57,242 bases of DNA from Marinobacter gelidimuriae (GCF_000372805.1 NZ_KB889874.1:1-57242), one strand, 5' to 3'; shown: positions 47,211 to 55,983, numbered from the stretch's first letter. Made by a program: numbers and translations. The notes: generated by a model not told the origin, from the sequence alone.

Positions 47211-48140
47211 ATGACAATATCAATTATTTGTACCAATAAAGACCCTGAACCCTGGGTAGCCGCCCTAAGGGCCTTAGATCCTACTCTCGACGTTCAAATA
47301 TGGCCGAACGAAAGCCGAAAAGCGGACGTTGAGTTTGCCTTGTGTTGGAATCATCCTGAAGGCGTTCTACGAGACTACCCAAATCTGCGATGCATTTGCT
47401 CTATGGGCGCAGGTATAGATCATTTACTGAATGATGAATTTTTTCCGAAAGATCTACCGGTGATAAGAATCATAGACCCTCTCTTAGCACAGTCTATGTA
47501 TGAATATCTTCATACAGCCGTTATGTATTACTTTCGGGATTTTGACATATACAAAACTCAGCAACACCAATCGAACTGGAAACAGCAGTCACCCAAAAAA
47601 ATAGCCCATACGACCATCGGTGTAATGGGGTTAGGTAAGCTTGGAGAATATTCGGCGAGCAAGTTTTCTAAGATTGGATTTAATGTCATCGGTTGGTCGC
47701 GCACTCAGAAGACGATTACCGGAGTAAAATCTTATGCAGGTGACAGGCAGCTAGGAGAGTTTCTTTCGCAAGTAAATATATTGATTTGCCTATTGCCCCT
47801 GACAAACGAGACACGTGGTATTCTTAACCTTGAAAACTTTAATAAACTGCCTTTTGGGGCTTGCTTGGTCAATGTAGCAAGGGGCGAACACTTGATAGAT
47901 GAAGATCTGATAACAGCACTAAATGAAGGTCAGCTGAGAGCAGCGTGCCTCGATGTTTTTAGAGAGGAGCCATTACCTCAAATGCATCCATTTTGGCAGA
48001 ATAAAAAAATACTCCTGACCCCTCACTGCTCAAGCATTACAGACCCTAACTCAGTTGCGCCTCAAATTTTGAAAAACTATCGACTGATGAAAAGTGGTCG
48101 GGCCTTAATGAATCAAGTAGACGCTTTTCGAGGTTATTAA
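47211..48140 (+). CDS. GhrA-like glyoxylate/hydroxypyruvate reductase
   Basis: A 309-aa D-2-hydroxyacid dehydrogenase. NAD(P) site GVMGLGKLGEYSASKF; catalytic Arg in NVARGEHLIDED, Glu in REEPLPQMHPFW and His in LTPHCSSIT. The overall layout fits GhrA (about 310 aa), which reduces glyoxylate and hydroxypyruvate. The start at 47211 gives the normal N-terminus MTISIICTNKDPEPW; no good ribosome site is seen. It is clearly more AT-rich than the urease genes and marks the edge of the foreign-looking region. Confidence 0.88.
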   Translation: MTISIICTNKDPEPWVAALRALDPTLDVQIWPNESRKADVEFALCWNHPEGVLRDYPNLRCICSMGAGIDHLLNDEFFPKDLPVIRIIDPLLAQSMYEYLHTAVMYYFRDFDIYKTQQHQSNWKQQSPKKIAHTTIGVMGLGKLGEYSASKFSKIGFNVIGWSRTQKTITGVKSYAGDRQLGEFLSQVNILICLLPLTNETRGILNLENFNKLPFGACLVNVARGEHLIDEDLITALNEGQLRAACLDVFREEPLPQMHPFWQNKKILLTPHCSSITDPNSVAPQILKNYRLMKSGRALMNQVDAFRGY

Positions 48141-48329
48141 ACGGTTGGATTTAAGCACACCGGACTCTGTCACATTGAATCTGGAAAAGATGGCTAATTG
48201 TTAAAGAACCGAGGACTTAAACGCGGCAATTATGTTGACAGGCTCCGTAACGTAACTGCTCTCATACTTCTCAATTTGGTATGAGTTTAGACAAAATCAT
48301 CAACTAGCCAATTAGGCTGACAGAGGGGA

Positions 48330-48365
48330 GGCGCGATTGGCAAGGCAACTACGCGCCCTTTTTAA
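48330..48365 (+). terminator. Terminator hairpin between converging genes
   Basis: GGCGCG and CGCGCC pair around a loop with an inner TTG/CAA, followed by CTTTTT. It lies in the 308-bp AT-rich gap between the dehydrogenase and the receiver protein, where I see no other feature. Confidence 0.6.
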
Positions 48366-48448
48366 AGACTAACAAGAAACTATGTGTAAAAATATATTTT
48401 TTCGCAATCTAGCAATGAAAGCTTGGATTATATTCGACCAGAGTATAG

Positions 48449-49558
48449 TCAACCTTTAAGTAAATTAGTTAGGTTCCAGACAAGTAATTTCTTATCAAGG
48501 TCAGGTTGTCCTTGTCTACCATAATATGAGGAGAACTGTGAGAGAATATCCTTAATAAACGGAGTTGAAATTGTAGCGATTCTGTTAACGGTAAGGTAGT
48601 CTTTAAACGACCAAGTATGTATATTTTGAAGATCGATTAATGAAGGGTAAATGTCACCATATTTTGGAAGAAAAGCGTATTTAGGTCTATTCCCTTTTAC
48701 GATTTCTTCAACGATCTTTCTAATATGCTTTGATGTATCATCATTAGTGATTATTTTGTTTTCAACAAAGCTGTTTCTGGATACTTCTATTAACGGCGCA
48801 AGAATAACACGTTTTGCATTAATTTTTGGATCGCCATTTTCATCTATGTCTCTGACTGCTATGTCGCAGGCCGGAGAAAGTAAGACATATCTAATATTTT
48901 CCTTCTCAACAATGTCGCCAGTAGCAATGTATTTTCTTATCGGAGGTTTGATATAAAACTCAGCATCATGATAGAAACTATCTTTTCCATCTGGTTGGTC
49001 AAGATATTCTGAAAGATGTGAAACGGTATATCTAAGAAGAGTTCGCTCTGGATCTAGACTACCTGGACTCCAGTTTTCAAAATCGTTCGCCAAATGCCGC
49101 CAAAATATACTTCCAAGCCAGTCTTCAATTTGTCCTCTTCCGCCCAATATGCGAGTGATTCCGGTATTAAATGCGTTTTTTAGATAAGTAAAAATTTCTA
49201 CATTAGTGACGTCTCGATTATAAAATTTCAAGAATCCAGATTCTTTATCTCTAATGTTGTCCGCAAGATTCTGGAGGTTTCCAGATACTACTAATACCGG
49301 GAACCGATGGCTTTCAATAATTTTTTCAAGTATTTGGTTTCCTGAAGCCTCATTAGGATCACCACTAGAAAGATTTAAATCTACAATGGCCCCGTCGAAG
49401 TTCGAGGAAAGCAAAGCAAGTTTTGCCGCTTCTGCTGATTTTTGGTGTGAAAGTATAATTTCATAATCATTGTTGGATTGATCTCGAGCAGTATCTTGAT
49501 ATGTCTCAAATTGATCGGTGTCATCTTCAACAACTAATATTTCGATCTTTTTTTTCAT
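48449..49558 (-). CDS. Receiver-domain protein of the methyltransferase/GHKL cluster
   Basis: A 369-aa protein. Residues 1 to about 130 form a CheY-like receiver: acidic pocket E11-D12-D13 in VVEDD, phospho-acceptor D60 in AIVDLNL, S91 in VVSGN and K110 in FLKFY. The remaining 240 residues have no DNA-binding motif that I recognise; a conserved-looking core is RYVLLSPACDIAVRD and AKRVILAPLIEVSRN. Its start overlaps the stop of the kinase-like gene by 4 nt, so the two are coupled and probably form a phosphorelay. The C-terminal domain is a possible effector of unknown type. Confidence 0.8.
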   Translation of the reverse strand: MKKKIEILVVEDDTDQFETYQDTARDQSNNDYEIILSHQKSAEAAKLALLSSNFDGAIVDLNLSSGDPNEASGNQILEKIIESHRFPVLVVSGNLQNLADNIRDKESGFLKFYNRDVTNVEIFTYLKNAFNTGITRILGGRGQIEDWLGSIFWRHLANDFENWSPGSLDPERTLLRYTVSHLSEYLDQPDGKDSFYHDAEFYIKPPIRKYIATGDIVEKENIRYVLLSPACDIAVRDIDENGDPKINAKRVILAPLIEVSRNSFVENKIITNDDTSKHIRKIVEEIVKGNRPKYAFLPKYGDIYPSLIDLQNIHTWSFKDYLTVNRIATISTPFIKDILSQFSSYYGRQGQPDLDKKLLVWNLTNLLKG

Positions 49559-51777
49559 TTTGATTCTCCATCAAAAGTTAACTCAAAAAAAGCACCATTT
49601 TCAGAGTGTTTAGCTTCAATCCGGCCTCCAATTCTGCTCATAGCGTCTCCGGCTAGTGACAGTCCAAGGCCTGTCCCTAATACGCCGTCCGGTTTCATCG
49701 AATATCCTGGCTCAAACATCAACTCTAAGTTTCCACCCTGAAATCCAGGCCCCGTATCTTTGTACTCAACAATTATTTTTTGGTCCTCTTTCAGGATATC
49801 AACTTCAATGAACTTTTCGCCCTCATTATTTTGGGATAGCCAAAAGATACTATTTTCAATAAGATTTGAAAACACAGTAATGATATCTGTTTCATTGGCA
49901 AAAATTTTAAGTTCAGTTTTGATGCTGATTATTTTGAAATTAATTTTTTTTTCACTTATTTCTTCACTAAATATCGTAAATGCACTCTCTATTTCTTTCT
50001 CAAGATTAATCTCTTTTTTCGGCGCTCTTCGAGTTCTCGCTAGGGGTTCTATTTTATTGAATAAAAATGTTAAGCCTTTTGCGTGTGAGACAGTTTTAGT
50101 TGCTCTTTCATGCATTCGTTCCTCTAATTCACTATTAGGATTTCTGGCCAATTCACTTGCCCATTTTGTTATTCTGGGAACTGTCTCCGATATGTACTTG
50201 ATGTGTTTTCGTCCTTCATGGAGAAGTACATGAGTAATTTTCCCGAGCGTTGCTTGACCTTGATATATAGCAATCGTTTCTCTTATTTTTCTTGCGTAAT
50301 CTGATTTTTTCTGTTTTTCTTCTTCAAGAACGCTACCAACTACTTTGTCAATATTCTGTCTTTGTGAGCCGGATACACCTAACTCATTTAAGCCCTGTGA
50401 TATTCTCCTTTGCGTGCTTTTGAAATCAAATAAGTCGTCAATTTCATTATCTATGTCTCTAACTCTTCCACCTCGAAACGCTTTTTTTCTATAGTTTGCC
50501 CGTCGACCTTCTAATTCATTAATTACTTTGGAAGATATAGTAAGTAGTCCGAAATAACACTCATTTTCTACAAGTCCATCGCGTGCGCTTTTCTCCTGAA
50601 GCCCCGATTGCTCCTCCGGACGAATATAAACAAATCCTATAACTTGATTGTGCCCTATTTTATAAGATGGGTTTTGCACCCTTTTCTTGTCTAAATCAAG
50701 CCAGTCGAATGACTGATCTCCATATGGCCGTATTCTAAACTGCTCGCGATATACTCCTATTCCGTAGTATTCGTCTAATATACTACGCGCTTCCTGTTTT
50801 CCTAAATATTCATTTGTATCTGGATCTTTGAGTCCTCGTTGAATTATATTATCAATGCTCTCAGGATCACGATCATAGACCCTTATATCGATGAAAACCT
50901 CACCAGGATATTTTTGCCCAAAGTTTTTTTCAATCGGTATTTTTATTTGAAATACTTCTTCATCAAGTCCCGGAATATTTTGGTTGTCAAAAGTTAACTT
51001 CGCTTGACCGTCAGGGCTAACGCGGCCGCTAATTTTATAATCATATAAGTCAAGAACCGGGAACGGCTCAACTTCAATAACTCTATCATGATAGTCGTCA
51101 ACTGGAAAATTTTCGAATTTTAGAATTATCTTGAATTTATCATGATGAATTTTGAAACCTTGATTTTCAGCCGCTTGATATATCTCTTCTGGCGCAATCA
51201 AACCCCTTAGCTCCGCAAATAGTTTCCGCAGCTGTCTTTTAGTCCAAGTATTTTTAATATCTTCAGTTGTCTGGTTTTCTTTTTCGATCTCTATACTTGT
51301 TCCATTCGGTGCATCTGTCGCTTGTTCATCAATATTTAGTTCAAGTTCATCTAGATAGTCAATATTTTCCAGTTCAGTCATGTCAAGAAGAAGTGATGTG
51401 GTAACCCCATTGGCTGAGGTATCCATTAGTATCCGGTCTCCTAAAATTGTCGCTGAAAAACGTCCGATACCTTTACGACCCTGTAACATTCTACCATTTT
51501 TACTTATTTTGCGTTTTAGTTTGTCATCTGTTGCTGGTACGAGCCATTTATTCACGACTACATCAGAAGTCATACCATGGCCAGTGTCTTTAACTTTAAT
51601 TGTAAGTCGCTGCGCATCTTCTTTATAATCGAACTCAACAACGACGCTAGGTGAATCCGCATCATAGGCGTTCTTTACAAGTTCAACGATAGCCGCATAT
51701 GTGTCCTTTATCAAATCCTGGCCAATTGTTTTTATCAACCTAGCCGCCGGCCGTATTTTATGTGCTGATGTGCTCAT
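49555..51777 (-). CDS. Double-GHKL ATPase: MORC/MutL-like N-terminus and histidine-kinase-like C-terminus
   Basis: A 740-aa protein with two separate GHKL nucleotide sites. The first has N-box IVELVKNAYDAD (N36), DTGHGM (64-69) and GRKGIGRF (100-107), as in HSP90, MutL and MORC ATPases, followed by an S5-like middle region (about 200-430). A helical, charged part (about 470-600) holds an H-box-like VLLHEGRKHIKYIS. The second site at the C-terminus has NLIENS, DTGPGF and GTGLGLSLAG, as in histidine kinases. The gene is coupled to the receiver protein. MORC/MutL-like ATPases are known partners of DNA methylases in restriction-type operons; the kinase half is an unusual addition. Confidence 0.85.
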   Translation of the reverse strand: MSTSAHKIRPAARLIKTIGQDLIKDTYAAIVELVKNAYDADSPSVVVEFDYKEDAQRLTIKVKDTGHGMTSDVVVNKWLVPATDDKLKRKISKNGRMLQGRKGIGRFSATILGDRILMDTSANGVTTSLLLDMTELENIDYLDELELNIDEQATDAPNGTSIEIEKENQTTEDIKNTWTKRQLRKLFAELRGLIAPEEIYQAAENQGFKIHHDKFKIILKFENFPVDDYHDRVIEVEPFPVLDLYDYKISGRVSPDGQAKLTFDNQNIPGLDEEVFQIKIPIEKNFGQKYPGEVFIDIRVYDRDPESIDNIIQRGLKDPDTNEYLGKQEARSILDEYYGIGVYREQFRIRPYGDQSFDWLDLDKKRVQNPSYKIGHNQVIGFVYIRPEEQSGLQEKSARDGLVENECYFGLLTISSKVINELEGRRANYRKKAFRGGRVRDIDNEIDDLFDFKSTQRRISQGLNELGVSGSQRQNIDKVVGSVLEEEKQKKSDYARKIRETIAIYQGQATLGKITHVLLHEGRKHIKYISETVPRITKWASELARNPNSELEERMHERATKTVSHAKGLTFLFNKIEPLARTRRAPKKEINLEKEIESAFTIFSEEISEKKINFKIISIKTELKIFANETDIITVFSNLIENSIFWLSQNNEGEKFIEVDILKEDQKIIVEYKDTGPGFQGGNLELMFEPGYSMKPDGVLGTGLGLSLAGDAMSRIGGRIEAKHSENGAFFELTFDGESK

Positions 51778-51845
51778 AATATATAACTCTTTTTTAGTTT
51801 AGCTTGACTAATTTATTCAGTGTCTAAATATTATTTTAATAACTA

Positions 51846-51874
51846 TTTATAAATTATAAATTATAATTTATAAA
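51846..51874. promoter_or_regulatory. 29-bp perfect palindrome made only of A and T
   Basis: TTTATAAATTATAA and its exact reverse complement flank one A. It lies in the 109-bp gap between the reader-like gene and the ATPase gene, about 70 bp upstream of the latter. It could be an operator with promoter for the signalling pair; a hairpin of A-U pairs would be weak. Confidence 0.5.
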
Positions 51875-51886
51875 TTTAATTATCGT

Positions 51887-53005
51887 TTAACCATTCCCAA
51901 GACGCTTTCGAAATGTAGAAATTATGTCTCCGTCTGGTATCAAAGTTACGGGATGGCTATCTCCTATTGGCTCTTTATAAGCTTGGATGGTTAGATTCGA
52001 TGTAGTTTCCGGCGCCCCAAACGGTTGGCGCTTTGGTCTGGATTTTAGCCATGATAATTTCTTTATAAAGACTCCAGATTCTTTCCTAAAAAATCTTTCT
52101 TCTAGTGCAAACTTAATATCGATAGAGCTTGTTCCTGAACCTATTATGTATTTACTTTTTGCGTTGTGACTACTATATTTATAGAGTTGATTGATTTGGA
52201 AGTGGCCGTCTCTAGATAAAATAATCCGGACTATATTAGTTGTTTTATGTTCGAAATAATATTGAGGTTTTTGATATTTTTTAAGAATTATCTTTAACAG
52301 CCTGGAGTTCTCAGGTCTTTCGAGAAGTCTTGGTTCTTTTTTACGTATTTCAATTCTATGCGGCGTATATAAAAGTGTGTATTTTCTGCTAAGAGTCCAT
52401 TCAAGCCAAGGTCTCGAGAGGTGAGGTGACGATACGGTTTTTCTGTTCCTAATGTCCTTGAGCCAATATATAGAGACTATAGGTACGCCGGGTATCGTGA
52501 AGACTAATTCGTAATTTTTATGTCGCTTATTTTTAGGATCATTAGAGCACCAAATAGCAACTAAATGTTCGACCACGCGTAGGTCTTGTGCAACTGGAAC
52601 GGCTAAGGCTAAGAAGCAGATATCTCTGTTATCGCCGTCCTTGTTAAATAATAGCATTACGGGGAAGTGGTCGAACGGCTGTGATGGATGACGAGCGTTG
52701 AAAAGGTTTCGGAGTATTAGGTTTCCTTTCCTAGTGGTATCGTGTATTTCATTTATTGATTTATTATCGTAGTAAGTGAAAATATCATAATAAGTATCAA
52801 TATGATCGGACCAGTCGGGATCATTGAGGTTGGATTCAAGAACAAGAAGGTTGAGTGTAGAAAAATTTCGGCGATTTTCTAAGCGCCTGAATCCGTATCT
52901 GTTATCGACGTCAAGTAGTTTAGGGCGCGGATTGTCAGAAGCATTTCGGTTTTGCGGCTCTCGATAGATGCGATCGACAATTAAGTCCGTATCCTCAAGT
53001 TTCAT
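51887..53005 (-). CDS. AspBHI N-terminal-like (modified-base reader) protein without visible nuclease
   Basis: A 372-aa protein. Its N-terminal half has the pattern of the SRA-like DNA-recognition domain of AspBHI-type modification-dependent restriction enzymes: a gene-start VDRIYR, LLVLESNLNDPDWSDHIDTY, FTYYDNKS and HDTTRKGNLILRNLF. Those enzymes carry a C-terminal Mrr-like nuclease, but no D-x(n)-(E/Q)-x-K motif is evident in the rest, which is rich in basic and aromatic residues. It starts 1 nt after the methyltransferase stop, so the two are tightly coupled. I infer recognition of the partner's 5-methylcytosine mark. Family assignment is from memory. Confidence 0.6.
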   Translation of the reverse strand: MKLEDTDLIVDRIYREPQNRNASDNPRPKLLDVDNRYGFRRLENRRNFSTLNLLVLESNLNDPDWSDHIDTYYDIFTYYDNKSINEIHDTTRKGNLILRNLFNARHPSQPFDHFPVMLLFNKDGDNRDICFLALAVPVAQDLRVVEHLVAIWCSNDPKNKRHKNYELVFTIPGVPIVSIYWLKDIRNRKTVSSPHLSRPWLEWTLSRKYTLLYTPHRIEIRKKEPRLLERPENSRLLKIILKKYQKPQYYFEHKTTNIVRIILSRDGHFQINQLYKYSSHNAKSKYIIGSGTSSIDIKFALEERFFRKESGVFIKKLSWLKSRPKRQPFGAPETTSNLTIQAYKEPIGDSHPVTLIPDGDIISTFRKRLGNG

Positions 53006-53006
53006 A

Positions 53007-54074
53007 TCAGGACGTTAATTCCTTTTTATCGCTGTGAACTTTGGCGAGTTTCTTAAATATAGCTTCCATCACCGGCGAGCATACGCCGTTTCCGCAGAGC
53101 TTAACTCTTTCCCGCCGGTTACCGTGAGGAAGCTTGTGTTTAGCGCCAGCTCCCATTGCCTTGAGAAGTTCTGGTGGTTGAAGCATACGCAGATAAGGTG
53201 TGTCGTTCTGCCAAGTCACCAGCCCGAAACGGTCAAGTGTTGTTACGGTACGAAGAGGTACATCGAGGGATTGCCAACCTCCCGCGTAATCTGATCCGTA
53301 ATAGACAATAATAAAATCTTGTCCTCGGCCAAGTTCCGCTATTGCCCTGTCCGCCCGCGCTAAGGTTGCTTTGGCTCGTTTCGGATCGTATAGCGGGCGG
53401 CTGTTGTACTGGCCTGACCAGTCGATAATGGTGCGAGCCGATCGCTTGCGCCTTCGATGGAGATTAATCAGGTCATCCTTATTGAAGGTAGTGCCCTTTC
53501 GGTCACATACCAAAAACATGCGCTTTCGTGCCTGTGGTGCCCCGAAATCCGCTGAATTCAGGTAAAGGTCGCTGACCTCATAGCCGTGGCCTTTGATTGT
53601 CTGGATAAGCTCTTTGTGCCTTCCCCATTTTTTCATGCGATTGACATTTTCGACGATCAGCCAACGTGGTTCCATTGCTTCAATCCAGGGAACAATGCTG
53701 ATTGCAGTTTCTTTGCTTTTCTCGTTTCCAGGCCTCGCTCCTCGCGCTATAGAGTGTGACGTACATTCGGGCGAGGTGAGGAGCACATCAGGGGCATGTT
53801 TTTTGGCGAGTTCGGCCGGGATCAGACTTTCAATTGGGGAGCAAATCACCTCTGCCGTTGGGAAGTTGCTCTTATAGGTTTGGGTTGCCATGCTCCATGA
53901 ATCGACTGCGAGTATTGGCTTCGCACCTGCAGAGACAGCTCCACGGGCTCCGAGTCCCGCGCCACAGAATAAGTCCGCAAAAGTGAGCATATAAAGATAA
54001 GGGCCTTGTTTGCAGGAGTTTGGGGAATTGTACCAGGCTTTAGCTAAGAATGAATGTACGGTTTCAACCGGCAT
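53007..54074 (-). CDS. C5-cytosine DNA methyltransferase
   Basis: A 355-aa methyltransferase. Motif I FADLFCGAGLGARG (about residue 31) binds AdoMet; motif IV has the catalytic Cys in LLTSPECTSHS, with the usual Pro-Cys replaced by Glu-Cys; motif VI is VENVNRM; motif VIII is SADFGAPQARKRMFLV; motif X, near the end, is LCGNGVCSPVMEAI. The start may be at 54074 or at the Met of 53990, directly before motif I; neither has a clear ribosome site. It is the first gene of a four-gene leftward cluster. A new DNA specificity is likely. Confidence 0.9.
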   Translation of the reverse strand: MPVETVHSFLAKAWYNSPNSCKQGPYLYMLTFADLFCGAGLGARGAVSAGAKPILAVDSWSMATQTYKSNFPTAEVICSPIESLIPAELAKKHAPDVLLTSPECTSHSIARGARPGNEKSKETAISIVPWIEAMEPRWLIVENVNRMKKWGRHKELIQTIKGHGYEVSDLYLNSADFGAPQARKRMFLVCDRKGTTFNKDDLINLHRRRKRSARTIIDWSGQYNSRPLYDPKRAKATLARADRAIAELGRGQDFIIVYYGSDYAGGWQSLDVPLRTVTTLDRFGLVTWQNDTPYLRMLQPPELLKAMGAGAKHKLPHGNRRERVKLCGNGVCSPVMEAIFKKLAKVHSDKKELTS

Positions 54075-54266
54075 CGAGGTCAGATACCGTCTTTGAAAGA
54101 TGGTTAATAAGGACAGACACTTCTATGTACCTAATTTAAAAATATTTTTTGATTTTCGGTGTGTAAAATAGCCTAATAGGCGGGCACAAAACAACCTGTA
54201 AAACAGCCTGACGTGATCTAAAAAGCCCGGAGGTTCAGCCCTTAGAGCTTTACTATTTCAAAGTGC

Positions 54267-54545
54267 CGGGGTCAGGTCTTGCGTTTTGCCTCTGCTTTTA
54301 CATTTTGTTGTAATCGTCTTAGTCTGTCCCGCCGTAATTGGCGTGAGATGATTGTTGTATCTGACGATAACCGCCGCGCCTTGTGGCAGTTTTCGACGAC
54401 GTGTGTGAGACCTCTAGCTGGGAATGCCACGCCTAAGGTCTGATGGGCAATCACCACCATCTTTTGATTGAAACTACTTCTTTGGACTTCATTATCCTCG
54501 CGTAAGCCGGATTATTCGAGATGCAAAACGCAAGACCCGACCCCG
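54267..54545. mobile_element. Decayed IS200-like/RAYT-type element, copy A
   Basis: A 279-bp element bounded by 23-bp inverted ends, CGGGGTCAGGTCTTGCGTTTT at the left and its complement (one mismatch) at the right. Inside, on the plus strand and with frameshifts, are REMIVVSDDNRRALWQF and GLMGNHHHLLIET, the latter matching the HUH active site of REP-associated tyrosine transposases. The rest of the transposase is lost. It accounts for half of the 551-bp gap between the methyltransferase and nuclease genes; the other half shows nothing I recognise. Confidence 0.7.
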
Positions 54546-54624
54546 AGGAACTTTGGGTACCGAAGGAATTCAGTGCCACAGACGCAGGGGGCATTTCACA
54601 GCGAAAAATCGAGGCAGACTTATT

Positions 54625-55983
54625 TTACGAACTTTCCGCTGACTGATCCGCTGAATCCGATTGTTCAGTTTCTGCAACATCCGACTCTTGAGAGATTTTC
54701 GGAGGTGCCGGACTCCAGGCCTTCAACCATTGACCAGCCTCATGATAGAAATGAGGCACAGCTTTTTCTAGCTCTTCAATGAATATCTTTCGACCGCTGA
54801 ACTTACCTGCGAGATCTACCTCGTATACCACCTCCAGGTTGGTGGCGGTGGTATTGGAAGTTTCGGACTCCAGCAATTCAGGCGATTCCCGCAGGGCACT
54901 CAACGGCTGGTATGTTGTCTCGGCTTTCCCAGGTCTGGTTGCCCGAACAAAGAAATTAGCCGGGCTAGTGCGTTTCAGTTGCCGGAGCAGCCAATTGACT
55001 CTGGCCTTTGTGCTTTTTTTATATTTCGGCGCTGTGAGTTTCATCGAGCAATAAATCATTCGTCGCTGCAGGTCTGCGTGTATCTCCAGATCAGCAGCGG
55101 CGTTGATGATGCTTAACGCACATTTGAGCACGGGCTCCTTGCAGAAATCCGTCGCGTCATCTTTGACACGCTCCGCTGCGTCTGTCCGATGGCTGTTTTT
55201 GAGCTTTAGAGAAACGTTGCTGCCGGTCAGCCTGGACATAATAAGGCAAAGGTCACGCTGTTCTTGATGCCAGGCTGCAATGGTGTTTTGTACCTCGTCG
55301 CTGGATTTTGCAAGTGAGGCATGGCTTTTCACTTTGTTGACGACATCTTTCCACTCGCTATTCATTTGGTCAAAGTTACTGATGCCAGACCGGTCACTTT
55401 CAAAATACCGGAGAATTTCACCGAGGATGAAGACTTGGTCTACGTCTTCAACACCATTATTCTTGAGCAAGAGTTGGCACTGGGTGCGGATAAATGCCCA
55501 GGACCAGTGATAAAGCGAGACTGAGCGAGTAGCGATTTTTGGAAGCTTTACCGGGTGATGAGTTGGGAGTGCTGCGAACTGATTGGTGATGGTAATGACT
55601 GCGTCCAGCTTGTGGTTCTTCGCTTGTTGTAGATAGCGTGATACCTGTTCTTCGCCGATTGTTTCGTTCCCTACTTTCGCCTCAATCAACGCTCGCCATT
55701 CACGCTTCCCGGTACGAAGAATCAGAATTCCGTCTGGTCGGTCCTTTTGTTGCGCGGTCTTCTTATCTTCATTCGCAAAAACCACTTCAGTCCAAGTCTC
55801 TAATGTGGCGCTGCTTCCGACACGGGTGCCAATGGATTTTAGCAGTGCTTGGCGAAGTTCAAGCACGGAGCGCATACCTGCGAGTAATACGGATATAGAC
55901 TTTTGTTCACGGGCACTGTCTGCAGTTATTGGGATAAGACGGGCAGGTTCACCACCAGACAAGAATTCAGGACGAGTCGTCAC
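54625..55983 (-). CDS. PD-(D/E)XK nuclease-like protein
   Basis: A 452-aa protein with a clear nuclease-type core: P83-D84 in RPDGILIL, then E101-A-K103 in ALIEAKVG, and EEQVSRYLQQAKNHKLDAVITI, the usual helix and strand that follow. The remaining 300 residues are not recognised; the end is rich in Ser, Glu and Asp. The start is a GTG at 55983 with GGAG 8 nt upstream. It points the same way as the methyltransferase cluster but is separated from it by element copy A, so membership of that system is uncertain. It might alternatively be an independent defence gene. Confidence 0.65.
   Translation of the reverse strand: MTTRPEFLSGGEPARLIPITADSAREQKSISVLLAGMRSVLELRQALLKSIGTRVGSSATLETWTEVVFANEDKKTAQQKDRPDGILILRTGKREWRALIEAKVGNETIGEEQVSRYLQQAKNHKLDAVITITNQFAALPTHHPVKLPKIATRSVSLYHWSWAFIRTQCQLLLKNNGVEDVDQVFILGEILRYFESDRSGISNFDQMNSEWKDVVNKVKSHASLAKSSDEVQNTIAAWHQEQRDLCLIMSRLTGSNVSLKLKNSHRTDAAERVKDDATDFCKEPVLKCALSIINAAADLEIHADLQRRMIYCSMKLTAPKYKKSTKARVNWLLRQLKRTSPANFFVRATRPGKAETTYQPLSALRESPELLESETSNTTATNLEVVYEVDLAGKFSGRKIFIEELEKAVPHFYHEAGQWLKAWSPAPPKISQESDVAETEQSDSADQSAESS

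Noticed and set aside
46730..47236. 168-aa leftward frame after the urease operon
   Set aside because: It runs opposite to the 59-aa gene and a hairpin, has no recognisable domain and lacks a ribosome site.
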